Shown one piece after another: positions 47,911 through 55,101 of a stretch of DNA of 64,000 nucleotides. Positions within the stretch are counted from its first letter, which is position 1; every line of letters starts with the position of its first letter. A model generated the notes under the pieces. The model saw only the letters and a program-made list of their open reading frames with translations. It had not been told where the DNA came from and ran no database searches. The position numbers were made by a program, and so were the translations under genes. Where the stretch lies: positions 1 through 64,000 of the forward strand of contig NZ_FMHI01000019.1 in the NCBI RefSeq assembly GCF_900090145.1, written 5' to 3'. The stretch comes from Streptomyces sp. WMMB 322 (GTDB lineage: Bacteria; Actinomycetota; Actinomycetes; Streptomycetales; Streptomycetaceae).

Positions 47911-48146
47911 CAGACCTTTCCTCCTCGGGCGCGGATTCGGGCGACTGCCGTCTCGATGCCGATTGCGTCGACCGTCTTGATCCCCTTCGTGCTGAGGGTG
48001 AGCCGCACATGGCGGCCTTCGCTCGGCAGCCAGTAGCGCTTGCGCTGGACGTTGGGGTCGAAGCGCCGCCGGGAGCGGCGGTGTGAGTGGGACACGGTGT
48101 TGCCGAAGCGAGGCTCGGCGCCTGTCAGTTGGCAGCGGGCGGACAC
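47910..48146 (-). CDS. rpmB: ribosomal protein L28, zinc-free form
   Basis: A 78-residue L28 (MSARCQLTGAEPRFGNTVSH, HRRSRRRFDPNVQRKRYWLP). Only one cysteine remains where the zinc form has CxxC pairs. It is first in the leftward group and is divergent from rpmG over a Zur-like site. Confidence 0.93.
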   Translation of the reverse strand: MSARCQLTGAEPRFGNTVSHSHRRSRRRFDPNVQRKRYWLPSEGRHVRLTLSTKGIKTVDAIGIETAVARIRARGGKV

Positions 48147-48182
48147 GAGTGACCTGCCTCTCGGAGTGCGCGGAGCGTTTTG

Positions 48183-48203
48183 TTAATGGGAACCATTTTC
48201 ATA
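48183..48203. promoter_or_regulatory. Zur-like operator between rpmB and rpmG
   Basis: Reading leftward, TGAAAATGGTTCCCATT (48202 to 48186) matches the 7-1-7 style of actinobacterial Zur boxes (consensus near TGAAAATGATTTTCA), strongest in the left half. It lies 12 bases before rpmG and about 37 before rpmB, so it can repress both arms while zinc is plentiful. The site is inferred by eye. Confidence 0.6.
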
Positions 48204-48214
48204 TAGTACCAGTC

Positions 48215-48379
48215 ATGGCTCGCAACGAACTCCGACCGATCGTGAAGCTCCGCTCCACAGCCGGCACCGGCTACACCTACGTGACCCGCAAGAACCGCCG
48301 GAACGACCCCGACCGACTGACCCTGCGCAAGTACGACCCCGTGGCCCGCCGTCATGTCGACTTCCGCGAAACCCGCTGA
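48215..48379 (+). CDS. rpmG: ribosomal protein L33, zinc-free form
   Basis: A 54-residue L33 (MARNELRPIVKLRSTAGTGY, TYVTRKNRRNDPDRLTLRKY) without any cysteine. ATG 48215 is 12 bases from the Zur-like site, leaving a very short leader. It heads the rightward rpmG - rpmE2 - cobW-like - rpsR group. Confidence 0.95.
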   Translation: MARNELRPIVKLRSTAGTGYTYVTRKNRRNDPDRLTLRKYDPVARRHVDFRETR

Positions 48380-48418
48380 GATCCCGCCCAGCTGAGACCC
48401 CATGCACAGGAGACCGCA

Positions 48419-48673
48419 ATGAAGCACGGCATCCACCCCGCCTACGGCCCCGTCGTCTTCCGGGACAAGGCCGCGGGATTCGCCTTCCTGACCCGCTCGA
48501 CCGCCACCAGCGACACGACGACCGACTGGGAGGACGGCAACAGCTACCCCGTCATCGACGTCGAGATCTCCTCCAGGAGCCACCCCTTCTACACCGGCAC
48601 GGCCCGCGTCCTGGACACAGCCGGGCGGGTCGAGCGCTTCGAGCGCCGCTACGGCCGCCGTGAGGCCCGCTGA
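48419..48673 (+). CDS. rpmE2: ribosomal protein L31 type B, zinc-free
   Basis: An 84-residue type B L31 (MKHGIHPAYGPVVFRDKAAG, FAFLTRSTATSDTTTDWEDG, SSRSHPFYTGTARVLDTAGR) without the cysteines of L31 type A. The final base of its stop is the first base of the cobW-like ATG (TGATG). It belongs to the zinc-starvation set. Confidence 0.95.
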   Translation: MKHGIHPAYGPVVFRDKAAGFAFLTRSTATSDTTTDWEDGNSYPVIDVEISSRSHPFYTGTARVLDTAGRVERFERRYGRREAR

Positions 48674-49824
48674 TGGACAGGCAGTCGAAGCTTCCCGTCG
48701 TCGTCGTGTGCGGGCTGCACTCCGAGGCGCGGACCGGGGTCGTGCAGCGTCTGCTGCGGTCCGTGCCCGGCAGCGTCGCGCTGCACCACGATCACTCGAC
48801 GGCCCCGCGGGGAACGGTGCGGCGCACCATACGCAGTGCGTCCGGCGAACTCGGCGCGGCAGACACACCGTTGGTCAACGGCTGCGCGTGCTGCGCCCTG
48901 CGCGAGGACCTGATCCCCGAACTGGAGAAGCTGGCCGCGGACTGCATGACCCGGCTCGCCGTCGTGGAACTGTGGGACTCGGTGGAGCCCCGGGCGATGG
49001 CCGAAGTCGTTGCCGCGCACGGCCAAGAGACCGTCCTCACCGGTGTGTTCACAGCAGTCGACCCGGCTCTGGTCCTGCCCTGCCTCGGCAACGGCGACGA
49101 CCTGGCCGACGCCGGCCTCGCGGCGGCTCCCACCGACCAGCGGACCGTGGCCGACACCTTCGCCCGGCAGCTGGAGTACGCCTCCGTCCTCGCCCTGGTC
49201 GACAGCGAGGACGCGGACGAGCAGGACGCCGCGCTGCTGAATCAGCTGCACCCCACGGCGCACCGTGTTCACGCGGCTTCCGGCGAGCTGGCAGCCGCGG
49301 CCTTCGCCGGCTTCGACGTACGGGCGGCGGCCGCAGCGCAGGACGCCGCCTGCGCGCTGCTTCCGCAGGAAGCGGACGAGTGCGGAGTGAGCACCTGCGT
49401 CTGGCACCGCGACCGTCCGTTCCACCCGGAACGGCTCTACCGGGCGCTGGAGGACCTGACATGTGTCGCGGCCCGCAGCCGGGGACGCTTCTGGCTCGCC
49501 GACCGCCCCGACACCCTGCTGGCATGGGACGCTGCCGGCGGCGCACTCAGCGTGGAGAGCGCCGGTCCCTGGCTGGCCGCCCTCCCCGACGCCGCTTGGG
49601 AGTCGGTCATGCCTGAGCGCAGAGCCGCCGCTGCACTTGACTGGCATCCCGAACACGGCGACCGGTGCCAGCACCTGGTCTTCACCTCACCGGGCCTCGA
49701 CCGCGACGGCATCGAGGAACTCCTCGAATCCTGCTTGCTGACCGACGCCGAGTACGCCCAAGGCCCTGACGCATGGCGGCAGTTGCCGTCCGGCTTCGCC
49801 CCGCTTCTCGACCGCGCGACCTGA
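48673..49824 (+). CDS. CobW/COG0523-like protein with a degenerate P-loop
   Basis: A 383-residue COG0523-family protein. The signature GCACC is at 70-74 (VNGCACCALREDL), and the CobW_C domain is in the last third (RFWLADRPDTLLAWDAAGG, RCQHLVFTSPGLD). The N terminus VVVVCGLHSEARTGVVQRLL lacks the GxxGxGKT Walker A of normal members, so GTP hydrolysis is doubtful. In COG0523 the CxCC site binds zinc. Its place inside a zinc-shortage operon argues for a role in zinc handling, perhaps as a metal-binding relic or regulator of a partner. Confidence 0.8.
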   Translation: MDRQSKLPVVVVCGLHSEARTGVVQRLLRSVPGSVALHHDHSTAPRGTVRRTIRSASGELGAADTPLVNGCACCALREDLIPELEKLAADCMTRLAVVELWDSVEPRAMAEVVAAHGQETVLTGVFTAVDPALVLPCLGNGDDLADAGLAAAPTDQRTVADTFARQLEYASVLALVDSEDADEQDAALLNQLHPTAHRVHAASGELAAAAFAGFDVRAAAAAQDAACALLPQEADECGVSTCVWHRDRPFHPERLYRALEDLTCVAARSRGRFWLADRPDTLLAWDAAGGALSVESAGPWLAALPDAAWESVMPERRAAAALDWHPEHGDRCQHLVFTSPGLDRDGIEELLESCLLTDAEYAQGPDAWRQLPSGFAPLLDRAT

Positions 49825-49875
49825 CGCCGCCGCACCCGCCCGGCGCCCGTACCGCCGCACACCCTTGGAGACCCC

Positions 49876-50112
49876 ATGCCACGTCCCGACGCCTCCCGCA
49901 AGTCCGCCAGGCCCCGCCGGAATCCCCTGGACCGGGCCGGCATCACCTACATCGACTACAAGGACACCGATCTCCTGCGGAAGTTCATCTCCGACAGGGG
50001 CAAGATCCGCAGCCGCCGCGTCACGCGCGTGTCCGCCCAGCAACAGCGGCAGCTGGCACGGGCGATCAAGAACGCCCGCGAGATGGCGCTGCTGCCATAC
50101 GGCACCCGCTGA
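49876..50112 (+). CDS. rpsR: ribosomal protein S18
   Basis: A 78-residue S18 (NPLDRAGITYIDYKDTDLLR, KFISDRGKIRSRRVTRVSAQ) without cysteines, that is the paralogue of the zinc-shortage set. It follows the CobW-like gene by 51 bases; GGAG precedes the ATG. It closes the rightward group. Confidence 0.95.
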   Translation: MPRPDASRKSARPRRNPLDRAGITYIDYKDTDLLRKFISDRGKIRSRRVTRVSAQQQRQLARAIKNAREMALLPYGTR

Positions 50113-50319
50113 ACCCGCCGCCGGCGAGGGATGAGCGGGCCATGCTCCCCGCGGCCGCGTTTCCCCCGCCCCAAAGTTGATTCACAGGGAGATAGCCCCG
50201 TGCGCCGGGAGCTCCTGCCCCAGCGGAGGGAGCTGTTCCCGAACGCGCGGCCGGCGGCCTGTTCCGGCCCAGGCACTGTTGCCTCGCAGCGTTCCACTGC
50301 CGCACCGCTTCACGAACGG

Positions 50320-50671
50320 TCAGTTGGCGGGCGCGATCCCGTGCATCACCGTCGAGACCAGGTCGTCGACGAAGTCCGGGGGGATGACGAGGGGTTCCGA
50401 AGCGGTGGCGCCGGGGTGGAAGAAGCGCGGGAGGATGAGTTCGTGGCAACCACCCATGATCATGGTTGCGGCGGCGTCCGCCCTGGCCTCCGCCGAGATG
50501 CGGCCCAGTTGCGCTCGGCCCGCAGGTGGCCCGTCAGCATGGCACGCAGACCGCCTTCCTCGGTGCCCGGAGCGGGCATGGACGCGAAATGGGCGAGGCC
50601 CTTGTGCTGGGTGAGGACGCCGGCGAACACCGGAAGGATTCGTGTCGGCACGAGCCAGGACCGGTCCGCAG
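50320..50671 (-). pseudogene. TetR regulator remnant (C-terminal part, frameshifted)
   Basis: Leftward, RSWLVPTRILPVFAGVLTQH, LAHFASMPAPGTEEGGLRAM and LTGHLRAER are followed, after a frame break near 50505, by LGRISAEARADAAATMIMGG, CHELILPRFFHPGA and VIPPDFVDDLVSTVMHGI. This is the ligand domain of a TetR protein; the DNA-binding half is absent. The gene is dead by truncation and frameshift. Confidence 0.7.
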
Positions 50672-51134
50672 GAGGAGATGCTCTACTGCGGCACGGCCGG
50701 CCGGCTGCGCCCCGTCGACGGAGGTCGACGGCCGCCCGGCGCCCCGGGCCCGCTCTTCGAGGAACTTGCGAGACGGCTCCTCGTGCCGTCAGCCTCTGAC
50801 GCCGAATCAACAATGCAACAGCTGCGGGTACTTGCTGTGTCATCGCGTTCGGCCGTGCCCGGTCTCCCCGTTGCGGCCACGAGGCGTGAGCAGATGGCCG
50901 AGGGGCGGGGGCGATCACGGGCTTTCCGGCGTCTGGGCAGCGATGAAGCCTCGCCCGCTCCGCACGGGCCGTCGCCGCAGGCGCCGCAAAGAGGGCGCCA
51001 CGACGATGGCTGCTTCCAGCGCCGGGGACCAGGTTTCCAGCCGGGCCGAGCAAGATCAGCCCTGCTGGGCACGTGGTTGGCCACGCGATACGGAGACAAG
51101 GAGAAAGCCCCTGATCGACAGGGGCTCCAGTTGG
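50672..51134. other. 463-bp region with no supported gene
   Basis: GC-rich DNA between the TetR remnant and the tRNA. No protein-like frame, no IS ends and no repeat of the tRNA 3' end are seen. It may be the scar of a lost element. Confidence 0.4.
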
Positions 51135-51219
51135 TGTCGGGAGGGGGACTTGAACCCCCACGCCCTGTAAAGGGCACTAGCACCTCAAGCTAGCGCGTCT
51201 GCCATTCCGCCACCCCGAC
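51135..51219 (-). tRNA. tRNA-Leu (anticodon GAG)
   Basis: Read leftward it begins GTCGGGGTGGCGGAATGGC, has the anticodon loop CTTGAGG (GAG), a long variable arm of class II type and ends GGTTCAAGTCCCCC with acceptor CTCCCGAC plus discriminator A. The 7-bp acceptor pairs GTCGGGG with TCCCGAC (one G-T pair). CCA is not encoded. Confidence 0.93.
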
Positions 51220-51374
51220 AAGGTGCGCCGCCCGCCATGGGCGTGCGGCCAGAGCCAACTTTAACACTGGATCCCGCGGCACCGATCACCCCCGGCTCCC
51301 GCTCCCCGCCCTTGGGAAGGCGCACCGTAAGCGGGAGTATGGGGGCGGACCCCGCGGCGATACGAGGAGGCAGC

Positions 51375-52709
51375 GTGAACCAGTCGACCCCTGCACCGGC
51401 CGGTGGCGGAGCGAGCGCCGAGAGTGAGGTCGTCGAACTCTGCCGTGACCTCATCAGGATCGACACCAGCAATTACGGCGGCAACGAGGGCCCGGGGGAG
51501 CGGGCCGCCGCGGAGTACGTCGCGGAGAAACTGGCCGAGGTCGGCCTGGAACCGGAGATCTTCGAGTCCCGGCCCGGCCGGGCCTCCACCGTCGCCCGCA
51601 TCGCCGGGGAGGACTCCTCCCGCCCCGCGCTGCTCATCCACGGACACACGGACGTCGTGCCCGCCAACGCGGAGGACTGGACGCACGATCCCTTCTCGGG
51701 GGAGATCGCCGACGGCTGCGTGTGGGGGCGCGGCGCCGTCGACATGAAGGACATGGACGCGATGACCCTCGCCGTCGTACGGGACCGGCTGCGCGCCGGC
51801 CGCAGGCCTCCGCGCGACGTGGTGCTGGCGTTCCTCGCCGACGAGGAGGCCGGCGGCCTCTACGGGGCCCGGCACCTGGTCGACAACCACCGGGACCTCT
51901 TCGAGGGGGTGACCGAGGCCATCGGTGAGGTCGGCGGCTTCTCGTTCACGGTCAACGAGGACCTGCGCCTGTATCTGGTGGAGACGGCCCAGAAGGGCAT
52001 GCACTGGATGCGGCTCACGGTCGACGGCACCGCCGGGCACGGGTCGATGACCAACAACGACAACGCCATCACCGAACTGTGCGAAGCCGTGGGCCGGTTG
52101 GGACGGCACAAGTTCCCCGTCCGCGTCACCAAGACCGTGCGTTCCTTCCTGGACGAGCTCTCCGACGCGCTCGGCACCGAACTCGACCCCGAGGACATGG
52201 AGGAGACGCTCGCCAAGCTCGGCGGCATCGCGAAGATCATCGGCGCCACCCTGCAGAACACCGCGGCACCCACCCAGCTCGGCGCGGGCTACAAGGTCAA
52301 CGTCATCCCGGGTCAGGCCACCGCGCATGTCGACGGCCGCTTCCTGCCGGGACACGAGGAGGAGTTCCTCGCCGATCTGGACCGGGTCCTCGGGCCGCGC
52401 GTGCAGCGCGAGGACGTCCACGCCGACAAGGCGCTGGAGACGAGCTTCGACGGTGCGCTGGTGGACGCGATGCAGGCCTCCCTGAAGGCCGAGGACCCGG
52501 CCGCGCGGGCGGTGCCGTACATGCTCTCCGGCGGCACGGACGCCAAGTCCTTCGACGACCTGGGTATCCGGTGCTTCGGGTTCGCTCCGCTGAAGCTCCC
52601 GCCGGAGCTCGACTTCGCGGGAATGTTCCACGGCGTCGACGAGCGGGTGCCGGTCGACGGTCTGAAGTTCGGTGTCCGCGTGCTGGACCGCTTCCTCGAC
52701 CAGTGCTGA
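51375..52709 (+). CDS. M20-family metallopeptidase/deacylase
   Basis: A 444-residue M20 peptidase. Metal residues are in LLIHGHTDVVPA, RGAVDMKDMDAM and FLADEEAGGLYGA (Glu pair), with the late GGTDAKSF His-free ligand segment and HVDGRFLPG. No signal peptide, so it is cytoplasmic. GTG 51375 follows GAGGAGG. Members hydrolyse dipeptides, acyl-amino acids or succinyl-diaminopimelate; the specific substrate cannot be named. Confidence 0.88.
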   Translation: MNQSTPAPAGGGASAESEVVELCRDLIRIDTSNYGGNEGPGERAAAEYVAEKLAEVGLEPEIFESRPGRASTVARIAGEDSSRPALLIHGHTDVVPANAEDWTHDPFSGEIADGCVWGRGAVDMKDMDAMTLAVVRDRLRAGRRPPRDVVLAFLADEEAGGLYGARHLVDNHRDLFEGVTEAIGEVGGFSFTVNEDLRLYLVETAQKGMHWMRLTVDGTAGHGSMTNNDNAITELCEAVGRLGRHKFPVRVTKTVRSFLDELSDALGTELDPEDMEETLAKLGGIAKIIGATLQNTAAPTQLGAGYKVNVIPGQATAHVDGRFLPGHEEEFLADLDRVLGPRVQREDVHADKALETSFDGALVDAMQASLKAEDPAARAVPYMLSGGTDAKSFDDLGIRCFGFAPLKLPPELDFAGMFHGVDERVPVDGLKFGVRVLDRFLDQC

Positions 52710-52913
52710 GCTGAACCGTCCGTACGGGCGGGGGAGAAGGCGGTTCGCTCTGCTGCACTCCGCGCTCTCCCGCCCGCTGCCGTGGATTCGAGCTCTTGTG
52801 CGCAAGCACCCGGAAAGGGTGAATGCCCGCGTCGGCTCGTACCCCGATTCCTCCATCTTCGTTACAGGTGATGCGGTTCGAGGTTTGAACTGCACGCCAA
52901 CGAGGAGGAATTC

Positions 52914-53147
52914 ATGATCAAGAAGGTCGCCGCTGTCGCGGCTGCCGCCGGTGGTCTGATGTTCGCGGGTGCGGGCATCGCCGCTGCCGACCAGGGCTTG
53001 CAGGGGACGACCGGGAGTTCATCCGGCCTGGTCTCCGGCAACAACATCCAGGCCCCGGTCGATGTCTCCGCGAACGTCTGCGGCAACACGGTATCCGTGC
53101 TCGGGTGGATGAACCCGGCCGCCGGCAGCGCCTGCACCGGCAACTGA
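52914..53147 (+). CDS. chpH: short chaplin (ChpH-like)
   Basis: A 77-residue chaplin: Sec signal (MIKKVAAVAAAAGGLMFAGA, cut after AAA near 25), then one chaplin domain with VSGNNIQAPVDVSANVCGNT and the second Cys near the end (GSACTGN). The two Cys form a disulphide in the amyloid-like surface layer that lets aerial hyphae rise. The length equals that of S. coelicolor ChpH, and a long chaplin is next to it as in that genus. GAGGAGGAA precedes the ATG. Confidence 0.9.
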   Translation: MIKKVAAVAAAAGGLMFAGAGIAAADQGLQGTTGSSSGLVSGNNIQAPVDVSANVCGNTVSVLGWMNPAAGSACTGN

Positions 53148-53321
53148 GGTCATCCCTCAACGCATGAGGAAGCGAAGTCCGGCCGGCCGGGCGCGCCGTT
53201 CGGCGGCCGCGGTGCCGGCTGGGCTTTCCGGGGGGCGGATACGCGGAATCCACGAATCCAATCCCCCCTTGTGTGCCCTTGTAACACCACTGGCAGATAG
53301 CAAGGCAGGGGAATCAGAACC

Positions 53322-54029
53322 ATGCGACAGGTCACAAGAAAAGGCCTGATCACCGTAGCCGCGGCGGGCGGCGTGCTCGCCACGTTCTCGGGAGGAACTG
53401 CGTTCGCGGACTCGGCGGTTCAGGGAACCGCCGGGAACTCGGGCGGAGTGCTTTCGGGCAACAACGTCCAGGCGCCCATCAGCGCCCCGATCAACGTGTG
53501 CGGGAACACCGTGACCGTCCTCGGGGCTCTCAATTCGGCGTCCGGCACCAGCTGCGGCGGCGGCGGGTCGACCAGCGTCAGCGGCAGCTCCGGGAACTCG
53601 GAGGGCATCGGCTCCGGCAACAACATCCAGGCGCCGATCGACGTCCCGGTCAACGTGTGCGGCAACGGCATCAACGCGGTCGGCGAGGGCAGTCCCGCAT
53701 CGGCCGACTGCGGCGGCGGCGCCGAGACGACGCCGCCCGGCGACGACGGGCCCGACAACCCGGGCCCGGACGACCCGGGGCCGGACAACCCCGGTCCCGA
53801 CAACCCGGGCCCGGACAACCCCGGCCCGGACAACCCCGGTCCCGACAACCCCGGGGGCTCCGGCGACGACACTCCGACCTCGGACGTGCGGACCCAGTCC
53901 GAGCCGATGAGCGAGCTGGCGCAAACCGGCGCCGGCGAGATGATCGGTATCGGCGTGCCGCTCAGCGCGGGCCTGCTGGTCGGCGGCTTCGTCCTCTACC
54001 GTCGTGCCGCGCGGCTCGCGCAGCGCTGA
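53322..54029 (+). CDS. chpC: long, cell-wall-anchored chaplin (ChpC-like)
   Basis: A 235-residue chaplin with a signal peptide (about 1-29), two chaplin domains (Cys60/Cys78 and Cys113/Cys130), a repeated PDNPG linker (about 143-178), the sortase signal LAQTG at 199-203, a membrane helix at 207-226 and a basic tail. LAxTG fits class E sortases. The protein is covalently fixed to the wall and nucleates the short chaplins. It lies 174 bp after chpH. Confidence 0.92.
   Translation: MRQVTRKGLITVAAAGGVLATFSGGTAFADSAVQGTAGNSGGVLSGNNVQAPISAPINVCGNTVTVLGALNSASGTSCGGGGSTSVSGSSGNSEGIGSGNNIQAPIDVPVNVCGNGINAVGEGSPASADCGGGAETTPPGDDGPDNPGPDDPGPDNPGPDNPGPDNPGPDNPGPDNPGGSGDDTPTSDVRTQSEPMSELAQTGAGEMIGIGVPLSAGLLVGGFVLYRRAARLAQR
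53751..53855 (+). repeat. seven 15-bp repeats encoding PDNPG
   Basis: Seven in-frame units of the type CCCGACAACCCSGGY give (G)PDNP repeats between the second chaplin domain and the sortase signal. The unit count is likely to vary between strains by slippage. Confidence 0.85.
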
Positions 54030-54048
54030 GTAGAGACAGCCTGAAAGA

Positions 54049-54088
54049 CAGCGGAGCGGGCACCACACGGGTGGGGCCCGCTCCGCTG
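54049..54088. terminator. terminator hairpin after the long chaplin
   Basis: A 13-bp perfect stem (CAGCGGAGCGGGC 54049-54061, complement 54076-54088) with a 14-base loop, 20 bases after the chaplin stop and before the convergent DUF5703 gene. It should serve both. Confidence 0.8.
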
Positions 54089-54120
54089 CCTTGTCCCGTC
54101 GCCTCCTCCGGCCAGGAGGC

Positions 54121-54309
54121 TCACCAGGTCGCGTGCAGCTGGCGGATGATCCGGCGGCGCAGCCGAACCCTGCGGCTGCCGTCGGGATAGAGCCGTGTAC
54201 GGGCCAACTCCCAGTGCCCGTACTCGGCATGGTCGGTCAGAAGTCGGGTCGCGGCCTTGCGGGACACCCCGCGAGGAACGTACACATCGCGAAATTCGTA
54301 TTCCGGCAT
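54121..54309 (-). CDS. DUF5703 protein
   Basis: A 62-residue basic protein of the DUF5703 family (MPEYEFRDVYVPRGVSRKAA, TRLLTDHAEYGHWELARTRL, RVRLRRRIIRQ). Function is unknown. It is divergent from the next gene with only 47 bases between starts. Confidence 0.85.
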   Translation of the reverse strand: MPEYEFRDVYVPRGVSRKAATRLLTDHAEYGHWELARTRLYPDGSRRVRLRRRIIRQLHATW

Positions 54310-54356
54310 CTCATCTATTGTGCGGGCAGAGGACCGATCCGGATAGCGTCTGCACT

Positions 54357-55028
54357 ATGTCTGATGCTGAGCAGCCCACCGCTGCCGACGTACGCGCCGC
54401 CGCCGAAGCGGTGAAAGCCGCGCTGGACCGGCACCTCGAAGCGGTCGAGCGAAGGGCGGAGGGCGCTGGGAAAGACGCCGGGGACGGCGATTCCGACGGC
54501 GCCGTCTACTCCGCCTTCGACGAACTTGCCGCCGCGGGCGAGGCCTACGACGAGCTGCTCTACGAAACCTATGACGAGGTCACTCCATTCGAGATCCCCG
54601 GGGGTGACTCGATGCCCGCCTACAAGGGGCCCGAGGTCCCCAGCGCGCTGAGCGTCCTGATCCGGCGCGACTACACCGTCGTCCATCCGCAGCGGCTGCT
54701 CTCGCAGGCTCAGCGCGTCACCGACCTCGACCCGGATTCGGCGGACGAGGACACCGCCGCCGCAACGTCGGCGGGCAGCAGCGTGCCCGCCGCGCTCGGC
54801 GTCCTCTTCGGGGAGTACGAGGCCGACGAGATCGCCACACGGCACAAGGAATTCGGTCTCGAAGAAGGCGACTCGACGCTGTGGGTGGCCGCGGCAGAGG
54901 AACCGGCCGAGCCGGGGGAGTGGCTGACCGCGCCGTTCGAGCAGGCCGACCCCGAAAGGGTGATCTGCCGCTTCGACGTCAGCTCCGTCTTCGACGAGGC
55001 CGACATCGAGCTGGACGACGAAGAGTGA
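54357..55028 (+). CDS. conserved acidic protein of unknown function
   Basis: A 223-residue very acidic cytoplasmic protein, common in Streptomyces at this locus but not assigned a function. Notable parts are ALDRHLEAVERRAEG (helix), SALSVLIRRDYTVVHPQRLL, ALGVLFGEYEADEIATRHKE, and the acidic end ADIELDDEE. No motif of known chemistry is visible. It converges with the RecD-like gene. Confidence 0.7.
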   Translation: MSDAEQPTAADVRAAAEAVKAALDRHLEAVERRAEGAGKDAGDGDSDGAVYSAFDELAAAGEAYDELLYETYDEVTPFEIPGGDSMPAYKGPEVPSALSVLIRRDYTVVHPQRLLSQAQRVTDLDPDSADEDTAAATSAGSSVPAALGVLFGEYEADEIATRHKEFGLEEGDSTLWVAAAEEPAEPGEWLTAPFEQADPERVICRFDVSSVFDEADIELDDEE

Positions 55029-55101
55029 CGGGGCGGGCGGCGCCGCGGCACGCGGAACGCCGCCGCTCCCGCAGCGCCTGCTCGTGCTGGGGGAGTCCGC
55101 G

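Noticed and set aside
51135..51219. tRNA-Leu as a currently occupied phage or ICE attachment site
   Set aside because: No second copy of the tRNA 3' end and no integrase gene are seen in the window.
53751..53855. Regular 15-bp repeats considered as a CRISPR-like array
   Set aside because: There are no spacers; the repeats are continuous, in frame, and encode the PDNPG linker of a chaplin.
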